From assembly GCA_002336845.1 (NCBI GenBank), contig DDEX01000030.1, forward strand, positions 942 through 28,730: a stretch of DNA of 27,789 nt. The letters are read 5' to 3'. Below are positions 7,135 to 14,459 of the stretch, piece by piece (within the stretch, counting starts at the first letter, position 1; every line of letters starts with the position of its first letter). The position numbers were made by a program, and so were the translations under genes. Source of the stretch: Rhodobacteraceae bacterium UBA1943 (GTDB lineage Bacteria; Pseudomonadota; Alphaproteobacteria; Rhodobacterales; Rhodobacteraceae). Under the pieces are notes generated by a model. The model made no database searches. It saw nothing but the letters and a program-made list of their open reading frames with translations, and was not told the origin of the DNA.

Positions 7135-8331
7135 TCACGTCACCTTTTGCCGCGCCTTGAACTCTGGCTTGTCCCAGCGGCGTTCGGCCATGATACGGGC
7201 AAGGATCGCCACGGCACCATCCACGTCTTGCACGGATGTATAAAGCGGCGTGAAGCCGAACCGCAGGATGTCGGGCGCGCGAAAATCGCCAATCACGCCC
7301 TCGGCAATCAGGGCCTGCATGATGGCGTAACCCTCGGGGTGGCGGAACGAGGCCTGGCTGCCGCGCATCGCATGGTCGCGCGGGGTGGCAAGCGTCAGGT
7401 CGGGGCAGGTGGCCTCGACCCCGGCGATGAAGCGGTCGGTCAGGGAGAGAGAGGTGGCGCGCAGGGCGCCCATATCCACCCTGTCCCATATCTCCATCGC
7501 CGCATCCAGCGCCGCCAGTTGCAGGATGGGCGGCGTGCCAACGCGCATCCGCTCTACCCCGCGGCCGGGGCGATAGTCAGGGTCAAAGGCAAAGGGCGCC
7601 TCATGCCCCAGCCAGCCCGACAGTGCGGGCCGTGCGCGGTCCTGATGGCGGGGGGCGACATAGATGAAGGCCGGGCCACCGGGGCCGGAGTTGAGATATT
7701 TGTAGGTGCAGCCACAGGCGAAGTCGGCGCCGCAGGCGGCAAGTTCGACCGGAAAGGCCCCGGCGGAATGCGCCAGATCCCAGACCGCCAGCGCGCCCGC
7801 CGCATGGGCGCGGTCGGTGATCGCCTTCATGTCATGGCGGCGACCGGTCCGGTAATCGACCTCGGTGATCATGGTCACGGCCACCGATTCATCGATGGCG
7901 TCGAACACCTCTTCCGGTGCGACCACCTTCAGCCGGTAGCCGCCGCCCAGCGTCTTGCACAGGCCCTGCGCCATATACAGATCGGACGGAAAGTTGCCGC
8001 TGTCGGAAAGAATGACTTTCCGCCCCGCGTTCATTTCGATCGCCGAAGCCAGCGCCTGATAGACCTTGATCGACAAGGTATCGCCCAGCACCACGCTGCC
8101 CGCCTCTGCCCCGATCAGCCGGGCAATGCGGTCGCCAAGGCGCGAGGGCAGGTCCATCCAGCCCGCCTTGTTCCAGGCGGTGATCAGCATCTGGCCCCAT
8201 TCGTCCTGAATGGTGCGTGCAACGCGGGCAGCGGCGGTTTTCGGCAAGGGGCCAAGCGAATTGCCGTCAAGGTATATCACCCCTTCGGGCAGGTCGAACA
8301 GCGGGCGGGTCTGGGTGAAATCGGTGATCAT
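7135..8331 (-). CDS. kynU: kynureninase
   Basis: This PLP-dependent cytoplasmic enzyme cleaves kynurenine to anthranilate and alanine. The protein is 398 residues, normal for bacterial kynureninase. Recognisable parts are the N-terminal IYLDGNSLGPLP (residues 19-30), SDSGNFPSDLYMAQG (109-123), the cofactor aspartate in WDLAHSAGAFP, and the Schiff-base lysine K211 in GCTYKYLNSGPGGPAF. It is transcribed ahead of kynA, giving a tryptophan-to-anthranilate route; the intermediate formamidase step must be encoded elsewhere. The start is ATG 8331. The upstream divergent region contains a direct repeat that could be an operator. Confidence 0.96.
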   Translation of the reverse strand: MITDFTQTRPLFDLPEGVIYLDGNSLGPLPKTAAARVARTIQDEWGQMLITAWNKAGWMDLPSRLGDRIARLIGAEAGSVVLGDTLSIKVYQALASAIEMNAGRKVILSDSGNFPSDLYMAQGLCKTLGGGYRLKVVAPEEVFDAIDESVAVTMITEVDYRTGRRHDMKAITDRAHAAGALAVWDLAHSAGAFPVELAACGADFACGCTYKYLNSGPGGPAFIYVAPRHQDRARPALSGWLGHEAPFAFDPDYRPGRGVERMRVGTPPILQLAALDAAMEIWDRVDMGALRATSLSLTDRFIAGVEATCPDLTLATPRDHAMRGSQASFRHPEGYAIMQALIAEGVIGDFRAPDILRFGFTPLYTSVQDVDGAVAILARIMAERRWDKPEFKARQKVT

Positions 8332-8399
8332 GGCTCCTCCTGCGGCGCAGTTAACGCTGGAGGGCAGGCAAGATCAATCCAATGCGGACGCAAAGAAAG

Positions 8400-8417
8400 T
8401 GTCCAATAACTGTCCAA
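8400..8417. promoter_or_regulatory. 11-base-period direct repeat upstream of kynU
   Basis: TGTCCAA occurs at 8400-8406 and again at 8411-8417, one helical turn apart, in the 186-base divergent region between kynU and the methyltransferase gene. On the minus strand both copies read TTGGACA, resembling a -35 element. Kynurenine genes in other proteobacteria are often controlled by Lrp/AsnC-type regulators, but no regulator gene lies here. The function is a guess. Confidence 0.3.
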
Positions 8418-8517
8418 ACCCGACCATTTATTGCCCGAAAGCGATTGCATCGCTGGGCTGCATGGTCATTATGCCCGCGCAGCATGGCCGGCACGTCGGC
8501 CCGATGCAGGGGGAGCG

Positions 8518-8976
8518 ATGGAAAAGACGCTGGAACGCTGGCTGGATTGGCCGCCGGTCTGGACACTGGCCGGGGTGGCAATGATCGCCTTTCTGGGCTG
8601 GATCGGCCTGCCTTGGGGGTTTGGCATCTATGGCCCGGGGCTGGCGCTGGCCTGTCTGGTCCTGGGGGTCTGGCTGATGGTCATGGCGGTCTGGCAGATG
8701 CGCAAGGCGCGCACCACGATCAATCCGCGCGGCGAACCCACGGCGCTGATGACGGATGGAGTTTTTGCCATATCACGCAATCCGATCTATCTGGGGGACA
8801 GTTTTGTCCTGCTGGCGGCCAGCTTCTGGTTCGATGTAATTCTGGGTCTTGGTATTGTCGTGGCCTTCATGCTTGTTGTGACCGAACGGTTCATCAGGTT
8901 CGAAGAAGAGCGATTGGGCGACACCTTTGGGGACGAAGCAGCGGCGTGGTTCCTGCGGACGCGCCGCTGGTTGTGA
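8518..8976 (+). CDS. small membrane methyltransferase-like protein (isoprenylcysteine/phospholipid methyltransferase fold)
   Basis: This is a 152-residue inner-membrane protein with about four hydrophobic segments. It has the PEMT/ICMT-type signature GVFAISRNPIYLGD (family RNPxYxG motif), followed by a hydrophobic segment and the charged end RFIRFEEERLGDTFG, where SAM-binding residues lie in the family. Such proteins methylate lipids or isoprenyl-like acceptors; the substrate here is unknown. The in-frame ATG at 8431 gives a GC-rich, non-hydrophobic extension, whereas 8518 follows a GGGGGAG site and is preferred. It ends 48 bases before pntA on the same strand and may share its transcript, though the functions look unrelated. 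Confidence 0.85.
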   Translation: MEKTLERWLDWPPVWTLAGVAMIAFLGWIGLPWGFGIYGPGLALACLVLGVWLMVMAVWQMRKARTTINPRGEPTALMTDGVFAISRNPIYLGDSFVLLAASFWFDVILGLGIVVAFMLVVTERFIRFEEERLGDTFGDEAAAWFLRTRRWL

Positions 8977-9024
8977 CGGAATGAAAGTGAAGGGCGGCAT
9001 GGCCGCGAAGGAGGAACTGGGCGG

Positions 9025-10599
9025 ATGAAGATCGGGGCTTTGGCAGAGATTTTTCCGGGTGAGAACCGGGTAGCGATGACGCCGGATTCGGCGCAGGCTT
9101 TGGCCAAGCTGGGTCATACCAGCGTCATTCAGGCCGGGGCCGGCACCAAGGCAGGCTTTACCGATGCGGCCTATCAGGCGGCTGGGGTAACGGTTCTGCC
9201 CGATGCTGCGGCGGTGGTTGCTGCGGCGGATGTGCTGGTCAAGGTGCGTGGTCCTGAAAAGGCCGAGGCCGAGGCGTTGCGCAATGGCCAGACGCTGATC
9301 TCGTTCTTCTGGCCCGCCCAGAACCCCGAACTCTTGGAAATCGTCAAGGCCCGTGGTGCGACCGTGGTCGCGATGGACATGGTGCCGCGGATTTCCCGCG
9401 CGCAGAAAATGGACGCCCTGTCCTCGATGGCGAATATCGCCGGCTATCGCGCGGTGATTGAGGCCGGGAACAACTTTGGCCGGTTTTTCACGGGCCAGGT
9501 GACGGCGGCGGGCAAGGTTCCGCCGGCCAAGGTTCTGGTCGTGGGCGCAGGCGTGGCCGGTCTGGCTGCCATCGGCACCTCGACCTCGCTGGGGGCGATC
9601 ACCCTTGCCTTTGACGTGCGCCCCGAAGTGGCCGAGCAGATCGAGTCGATGGGGGCCGAATTCGTCTATCTGGATTTCTCGGAAGCCCAGACTGATGGTG
9701 CGGCAACCGGCGGCTATGCGGCCCCTTCATCCCCCGAATTCCGCGAAGCGCAACTGAAGAAATTCCGCGAGCTGGCGCCGCAGGTCGATATCGTCATCAC
9801 CACCGCGCTGATCCCCGGCCGCCCCGCGCCGAAACTCTGGACCAAGGATATGGTCGAGATGATGAAGCGCGGATCGGTCATCGTGGACCTTGCCGCCGAA
9901 CGGGGCGGCAACTGCGACCTGACGGTGCCGGATGAAAAGATCGTCACCGACAATGGTGTCACCATCGTCGGCTATACCGATTTCCCCAGCCGCATGGCGA
10001 CGCAGGCCAGCACGCTTTATTCCACCAATATCCGCCACATGCTGACGGACCTGACGCCCAAGAAAGATGGTGTCATCGACCACAACATGGAAGATGACGT
10101 GATCCGCGGCGCCACCGTGGCCAAGGGGGGCGAGATAACCTATCCGCCGCCGCCGCCAAAGATACAGGCCATCGCGGCGCAAAAGCCCAAGGAAAAGGCC
10201 AAGGAACTGACGCCCGAAGAAAAACGCGCGCAAGAAAAGGCGGCTTTCGCGGCGCAGACCAAGGCGCAAGTGACCCTGCTGGGCATCGGCACCGCGCTGA
10301 TCCTGCTGGTGGGATATTTCGCGCCCTCCAGCTTCATGAGCCATTTTGTCGTCTTCATGCTGGCCTGCTTTGTGGGCTTTCAGGTCATCTGGAACGTCAG
10401 CCACAGCCTGCATACGCCGCTGATGGCGGTGACCAATGCGGTTTCCGGCATCATCATTCTGGGGGCGCTGGCGCAGGTGGGCTCTACCTCTGTCATCATC
10501 ACCATTCTGGCAGCCCTTTCGATCCTGATCGCCTCGATCAACATCGTCGGCGGTTTCCTTGTGACCCGGCGGATGCTCGCCATGTTCCAGAAGTCGTAA
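9025..10599 (+). CDS. pntA: NAD(P) transhydrogenase subunit alpha
   Basis: This is the alpha subunit of the proton-translocating transhydrogenase, which uses the proton gradient to make NADPH from NADH. The 524-residue protein contains the whole NAD(H)-binding domain I (about residues 1-380), with QKMDALSSMANIAGYRAV (127-144) and the nucleotide loop GAGVAGL (174-180). A proline-rich hinge (YPPPPPK) and a charged Lys/Glu linker follow, then four transmembrane helices. This is the fused, E. coli-like form rather than the split PntAA/PntAB of Rhodospirillum. It starts after a strong AAGGAGG site. pntB begins 17 bases past the stop, so they form one operon. Confidence 0.97.
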   Translation: MKIGALAEIFPGENRVAMTPDSAQALAKLGHTSVIQAGAGTKAGFTDAAYQAAGVTVLPDAAAVVAAADVLVKVRGPEKAEAEALRNGQTLISFFWPAQNPELLEIVKARGATVVAMDMVPRISRAQKMDALSSMANIAGYRAVIEAGNNFGRFFTGQVTAAGKVPPAKVLVVGAGVAGLAAIGTSTSLGAITLAFDVRPEVAEQIESMGAEFVYLDFSEAQTDGAATGGYAAPSSPEFREAQLKKFRELAPQVDIVITTALIPGRPAPKLWTKDMVEMMKRGSVIVDLAAERGGNCDLTVPDEKIVTDNGVTIVGYTDFPSRMATQASTLYSTNIRHMLTDLTPKKDGVIDHNMEDDVIRGATVAKGGEITYPPPPPKIQAIAAQKPKEKAKELTPEEKRAQEKAAFAAQTKAQVTLLGIGTALILLVGYFAPSSFMSHFVVFMLACFVGFQVIWNVSHSLHTPLMAVTNAVSGIIILGALAQVGSTSVIITILAALSILIASINIVGGFLVTRRMLAMFQKS

Positions 10600-10615
10600 G
10601 GGGAGGCGGAGCATA

Positions 10616-12151
10616 ATGGATCAGTTGTTTGAAATGGGCGCCCATGTGGGCGAACCGGGCATCGTGATCGCCGCCTATGTCGCGGCGGCGGTGCTGTTCA
10701 TCCTGTGCCTTGGCGGCTTGTCGGGGCAGGAAAGCGCCAAGCGCGCGGTGTGGTATGGCATCGCGGGCATGGGCCTTGCGGTGCTGGCGGCGGTGTTTTC
10801 GCCCGGCACCGGGCATCTGTGGATCATCGCGCTGATGCTGCTGGTCGGCGCCGGGATCGGCTCGGTTCTGGCCAAGCGGGTGCAGATGACGGAAATGCCG
10901 CAGCTTGTGGCGGCGCTGCATTCCTTCGTCGGTCTGGCGGCCGTCTTCATCGGCTTTTCGACGCATATCGAACTGGCCCGTCTGGCCGATCTGATGGGCC
11001 TGATTTCCGACCCGCAAAAGGCGATGGAGGCCCTGATGGGCAGTGCCGAGGCCGCCGCCAAATTGCAGGCGCAGGCCGAGGGATTGACGGGCTTTGCCCT
11101 GAAGCTGGTGCAGAAAACGCCGCTGGAAGTGTCGATCCTGCGGGTGGAAACCTTCCTTGGCGTGTTCATCGGCGCGGTCACCTTTACCGGCTCGGTCGTG
11201 GCCTTCGGCAAGCTGGCAGGCAAGGTGGATGGCAAGGCGAAAAAACTGCCGGGCGGCCATATGCTGAATGCGGGGGCGGCGGTGCTGTCGCTGATCCTGC
11301 TGGTGGTTTATGTGCAGACTTCGGCCTTCTGGGCCTTGGCGCTGATGACGCTGGCGGCGTTTTTCATCGGCTATCACCTGATCATGGGTATCGGCGGGGC
11401 GGATATGCCGGTCGTGGTTTCCATGCTGAACAGCTATTCCGGCTGGGCGGCATCGGCCATCGGCTTCTCGCTGGGCAATGACCTGCTGATCGTGACCGGC
11501 GCGCTGGTCGGGTCGTCTGGCGCGATCCTGTCCTACATCATGTGCAAGGCGATGAACCGTAGCTTCATCTCGGTGATCCTTGGCGGCTTTGGCGGCACCA
11601 CAGGCCCCGCGATGGAGGTGACGGGCGAGCAGATCGCCATCGACGCCGAAGGCGTGGCGGCGGCGCTAAACGATGCGGATTCGGTCATCATCATTCCGGG
11701 TTACGGCATGGCGGTGGCGCAGGCGCAGCAATCGGTTTCCGAACTGACGCGCAAGCTGCGCGCCAAGGGCAAGGAAGTGCGCTTTGCCATCCACCCCGTC
11801 GCGGGCCGTCTGCCGGGGCACATGAACGTGCTGCTGGCCGAGGCGAAGGTGCCCTATGACATCGTTCTGGAAATGGACGAGATCAATGAGGACTTCCCGA
11901 ACACCGACGTGGCCATCGTCATCGGCTCGAACGACATCGTGAACCCGGCGGCGCAGGAAGACCCCAACAGCCCCATCGCCGGGATGCCGGTGCTGGAATG
12001 CTGGAAGGCGAAACAGGTGTTCGTGTCGAAACGCGGTCAGGGCACCGGCTATTCCGGTATCGAGAACCCGTTGTTCTACAAGGAAAACACCCGGATGTTC
12101 TATGGCGACGCCAAGAAATCCATCGACCAGCTTCTGCCGATGATCGAGTGA
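10616..12151 (+). CDS. pntB: NAD(P) transhydrogenase subunit beta
   Basis: This is the beta subunit of the membrane transhydrogenase. It carries most of the proton channel (about nine helices in the first 320 residues) and the NADP(H)-binding domain III at the C-terminus. Domain III shows IIIPGYGMAVAQAQ, the fingerprint of its nucleotide site, HPVAGRLPGHMNVLLAEA, and the conserved IGSNDIVNPAAQEDP. The ending VFVSKRGQGTGYSGIENPLF is also typical. At 511 residues it is slightly longer than E. coli PntB (about 460), mostly from an insertion in the membrane part around the AEAAAKLQAQAEGLTGFALK segment. It lies 16 bases after pntA, and a strong terminator follows 21 bases past the stop. Confidence 0.97.
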   Translation: MDQLFEMGAHVGEPGIVIAAYVAAAVLFILCLGGLSGQESAKRAVWYGIAGMGLAVLAAVFSPGTGHLWIIALMLLVGAGIGSVLAKRVQMTEMPQLVAALHSFVGLAAVFIGFSTHIELARLADLMGLISDPQKAMEALMGSAEAAAKLQAQAEGLTGFALKLVQKTPLEVSILRVETFLGVFIGAVTFTGSVVAFGKLAGKVDGKAKKLPGGHMLNAGAAVLSLILLVVYVQTSAFWALALMTLAAFFIGYHLIMGIGGADMPVVVSMLNSYSGWAASAIGFSLGNDLLIVTGALVGSSGAILSYIMCKAMNRSFISVILGGFGGTTGPAMEVTGEQIAIDAEGVAAALNDADSVIIIPGYGMAVAQAQQSVSELTRKLRAKGKEVRFAIHPVAGRLPGHMNVLLAEAKVPYDIVLEMDEINEDFPNTDVAIVIGSNDIVNPAAQEDPNSPIAGMPVLECWKAKQVFVSKRGQGTGYSGIENPLFYKENTRMFYGDAKKSIDQLLPMIE

Positions 12152-12168
12152 TCGGCGCAACAGACAGC

Positions 12169-12197
12169 AAAAGGCCCCGGAACTCCGGGGCCTTTTT
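12169..12197. terminator. strong bidirectional intrinsic terminator
   Basis: Perfect 9-base arms GGCCCCGGA (12173-12181) and TCCGGGGCC (12184-12192) with an AC loop are preceded by AAAA and followed by TTTTT. This gives a U-tract in both directions. It separates pntB (plus) from the convergent CnrX-like gene (minus, ending at 12212) and probably serves both transcripts. Confidence 0.92.
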
Positions 12198-12211
12198 CAT
12201 TACTGGGGCGT

Positions 12212-12607
12212 TCATTCTCTGGACTGGGCTTCCAGCGTGTCCAGATAGATGCCTTGCGCCTGCGCAAAAAGATCGGTCGCCTTGGAACGCAGCGCAGTCA
12301 TTTCCGCCTCCAGTCGGGGCCGGTCGAACGGGCGCTGCTGGGCATCGGCCACGATCTGGGCACGCATGGCCACCAGTTCGTGCAACCCGGGCAAAAGCTG
12401 CCCCTTCTTCGCGGCAAAGGCCGCACGAAGGGCCTTGCGGGTTTCGGGCGGATAGACGGCCGCCGTTGCCTGCGGGCCAAGCAGTTCGTTGCGCAAGTGC
12501 CGAAGGCGCAAGGCGGCACCCAGCGTAACGGCATTGCCAAGCAACGAAAGGACCAGAACGGAAACAAGGGCGATACGGCCCCAGTTGCGGGGTGTGGCCG
12601 GGGACAT
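12212..12607 (-). CDS. periplasmic heavy-metal-sensor (CnrX/Spy-like) protein
   Basis: This is a 131-residue protein anchored by one N-terminal membrane segment (residues 12-31), with a mostly helical periplasmic domain. Size and helical pattern resemble CnrX/'metal resist' proteins that sense periplasmic signals for an ECF sigma factor: LRNELLG, then PPETRKALRAAFAAKKGQLL, then RPRLEAEMTALRSKATDLFA. Only two histidines (H37 and H76) are present, and the C-terminal His/Met ligands of CnrX are not evident, so the signal may not be nickel or cobalt. It starts one base after the anti-sigma-like stop; the in-frame start at 12667 would overlap that gene heavily and is rejected. It is the last gene of the five-gene cassette. 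Confidence 0.75.
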   Translation of the reverse strand: MSPATPRNWGRIALVSVLVLSLLGNAVTLGAALRLRHLRNELLGPQATAAVYPPETRKALRAAFAAKKGQLLPGLHELVAMRAQIVADAQQRPFDRPRLEAEMTALRSKATDLFAQAQGIYLDTLEAQSRE

Positions 12608-12608
12608 A

Positions 12609-12902
12609 CTAGAACCCTCCGCCGGGATGCAGCAGATCGCCCAGCACCACCAGCGCCGAAAGGTCATCCCCCATCAGGCGCGGCAGGGCGGCATAACTTG
12701 CGGCCCCTGCAAGCAACAGGGTTCCGGCCAAGGTGACGGCAAGCGGGTAGGGGCTGACCAGCACCTCGGCGAGCCCCCTTCTGTTTGGTGTGGCCGTGGC
12801 GACCAGCCGGGTCAGAACCGCCTGTGATACCGGGGCGGGATCGGCAGGCTCGGCCGCCAGAACGGCGGCAAGATCACGGTCAAAGGCATCGTCATCGGTC
12901 AT
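12609..12902 (-). CDS. short anti-sigma-like membrane protein (CnrY-like position)
   Basis: This is a 97-residue protein with a roughly 45-residue acidic, helical cytoplasmic N-terminus, one membrane segment (about residues 52-72, within PLAVTLAGTLLLAGAASYAA) and a short periplasmic end. It lacks the H-x3-C-x2-C zinc motif of common anti-sigma factors. In this it resembles CnrY, which holds its ECF sigma factor with a short N-terminal helix pair. Its start overlaps the sigma gene by four bases (ATGA), and one base separates its stop from the sensor gene. The anti-sigma role rests on size, topology and position, not on sequence similarity I can recognise with confidence. Confidence 0.7.
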   Translation of the reverse strand: MTDDDAFDRDLAAVLAAEPADPAPVSQAVLTRLVATATPNRRGLAEVLVSPYPLAVTLAGTLLLAGAASYAALPRLMGDDLSALVVLGDLLHPGGGF

Positions 12903-13489
12903 CTTTGTCGGCTCCCCCGGTCATTCCTATCCTCCAGTCTTGCCCGCAGCGCCGCGCGCGCCCGGACCAGCAATTGCTCTGCCGCGCCAGGGCTGATGCC
13001 CAATGTCGCGGCAATCTCGGTGGTTGTCTGGCCCGCCACGGCCCGCAAGAGCAACGCCTGCCGCTGCCGGTCGGGCAGATGGCGCATCGCGGCCTGGGTA
13101 CGGCGCAACTCTTGCCGGCCAGCCAGATCGGTTTCGGCATCCGGCGTGTCATCCATGGGCTCTGGTGCCGTTTCCAAGCCCAGAAACCGGCGCAGGCCGG
13201 TGCGGCGATTTCGGTCGATGCAAAGGCGCAAGAGAATCCGGTACAGCCAGGTGGAAACGGCGGCGCGCGCCGGATCGTAACTGGCCGCCGCGCGCCAGGC
13301 GCGCAGGAAACATTCTTGCACCGCATCCTCGGCATCGGCGGGCTGGCTGAGGTTCTGGCGAGCAAAACGCAACAGGCCCGGCGCAAACTGCGCCATCAGA
13401 CGGGCAAGTGCGGCGCGGTCGCCCCGCGCCACGCCTGCCATTGCTGCGCGACCCTCGTCATGCTGCGCCGGGCTGCCGCTGTCGTCCAT
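12899..13489 (-). CDS. ECF-type RNA polymerase sigma factor
   Basis: This 196-residue sigma-70 family protein contains only regions 2 and 4, as in extracytoplasmic function sigma factors. Region 2 shows DAEDAVQECFLRAW (52-65) and STWLYRILLRLCIDRNRR (79-96). Region 4 shows LPDRQRQALLLRAVAG and the helix-turn-helix TTTEIAATLGISPGAAEQLL (156-174) leading into RARAALRARL. The start at 13489 follows a GGGGGAC site; an in-frame ATG at 13552 extends into the preceding gap without a better site. It overlaps the anti-sigma-like gene by four bases and follows two secreted-protein genes on the same strand, which are its likely targets or partners. Confidence 0.93.
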   Translation of the reverse strand: MDDSGSPAQHDEGRAAMAGVARGDRAALARLMAQFAPGLLRFARQNLSQPADAEDAVQECFLRAWRAAASYDPARAAVSTWLYRILLRLCIDRNRRTGLRRFLGLETAPEPMDDTPDAETDLAGRQELRRTQAAMRHLPDRQRQALLLRAVAGQTTTEIAATLGISPGAAEQLLVRARAALRARLEDRNDRGSRQR

Positions 13490-13559
13490 CGTCCCCCGCC
13501 GTTTCCTGCTATCTTGACCGGGGGCCAGCCACAGGCAAGCCCCTACGGCCATGGTCGGA

Positions 13560-13865
13560 TCAGGGCGTCACGACCAGTTTGCGGGTCCGGCTGTTGGTCT
13601 GTCCATTCGGGCCGGTGCGATCAACCGTGGTGGTCGAGGTGCCATCCGAAGTGGTCGTGCGCAAACGGTTCTTGCTGTAGGTTTTGCCATTCGGTCCGGT
13701 CGCGGTAGTCGCATTGCTGCATTGCGCCTGACCAGAGCCGCGGCTGCAATCATGCTGATGGTTGATCGTGCCGCCGTTTTGGCCGGTGACCGCGACAGTG
13801 CGGGCCTGGGCCCCGAAGGCGAGCGGCAGGGCGATGAGGGCTGCGAGGGGAAGAATACGAAGCAT
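13560..13865 (-). CDS. small secreted repeat protein of unknown function
   Basis: This is a 101-residue protein with a signal peptide likely cleaved after FGAQA (residue 21). The mature part is Thr/Ser/Asn/Gly-rich, with a lone cysteine pair (C40, C49) that could form a disulfide. It contains two copies of one motif: TGPNGKTYSKNR (56-67) and TGPNGQTNSRTR (84-95), separated by a Thr/Ser-rich linker. The basic, flexible composition suggests a surface- or periplasm-binding protein. I recognise no named family. It starts 23 bases after the EF-hand stop and lies 70 bases before the sigma factor start, so it belongs to the ECF cassette. Confidence 0.75.
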   Translation of the reverse strand: MLRILPLAALIALPLAFGAQARTVAVTGQNGGTINHQHDCSRGSGQAQCSNATTATGPNGKTYSKNRLRTTTSDGTSTTTVDRTGPNGQTNSRTRKLVVTP

Positions 13866-13888
13866 CTGGTTGTCCTTTCTTTGGGGGG

Positions 13889-14305
13889 TCAGGGAAGGTA
13901 TTTCGCGACAAGGCGGCTGATCCGGGCATATTCTGATGCGTCGAGAGCGCCGTCATGGTTGCGGTCGGCCCGGTCGAAGACCGGAGTGGCCGAGGTGTAT
14001 TCCTGCAAGGTCAGCAAACCGTCGGCATTGGCATCCTGTGCCCAGACATGGCTGTCTTTCGGCGGGCGCTTGCCAGCGGGCAGGGCGGCCCTCGCGGTCT
14101 CGATCTCAGCCGCGGTCAGGGTCTGGCTGTGATCGGCATCGATGCGGGCGAACATTTCCTGCCGCAGCACGACAAACTCGCCGCGGCTGAGGATGCCATC
14201 GCCATTGGTATCCAGACGCTGGCGCAGGGCCTCGGCGGTTTCTGCCATGGCCGGGCTGGCAAGGCAAAGCACCAGAGCAAGGGGCAAGGCTGCGGGCCGT
14301 TTCAT
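13889..14305 (-). CDS. secreted four-EF-hand calcium-binding protein
   Basis: This is a 138-residue exported protein. The signal peptide ends near SPAMA (residue 21). Four EF-hand loops are readable: D32-T-N-G-D-G ending E43; D56-A-D-H-S ending E67; D91-A-N-A-D-G ending E102; and D114-R-N-H-D-G ending E125. All keep the acidic positions needed for calcium. The function is probably calcium-dependent sensing or buffering in the periplasm. A longer frame begins at 14473, but ATG 14305 has a clear AGGAG site and opens directly on the signal peptide. It is first in the cassette with the small secreted protein and ECF sigma factor, and its 154-base upstream region must hold the cassette promoter. 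Confidence 0.9.
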   Translation of the reverse strand: MKRPAALPLALVLCLASPAMAETAEALRQRLDTNGDGILSRGEFVVLRQEMFARIDADHSQTLTAAEIETARAALPAGKRPPKDSHVWAQDANADGLLTLQEYTSATPVFDRADRNHDGALDASEYARISRLVAKYLP

Positions 14306-14459
14306 GTTGTCTCCTGTTGTTACAAGGGTGATACGGCGGGCGCGGCCTGCCCCTACGCGGCGGCGCGGACTTTTTTCACACATTTTCTCCGTATGCTTTC
14401 GTATGCCGATAAACATCTGGATTTGTTGGGAAATTTGCCATAGGCGAGTCTGACCCGCC

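Noticed and set aside
6974..7489. Minus-strand frame crossing the kynA-kynU gap
   Set aside because: It overlaps kynU in another frame, reads through the hairpins and resembles no protein family.
10538..11377. Long antisense reading frame opposite pntB
   Set aside because: Composition (His/Gln/Arg-rich) is that of a GC-rich shadow frame, and pntB on the other strand is certain.
13908..14305. Calmodulin-like eukaryotic acquisition
   Set aside because: The protein has a bacterial signal peptide and GC content like its neighbours; secreted EF-hand proteins are common in alphaproteobacteria.
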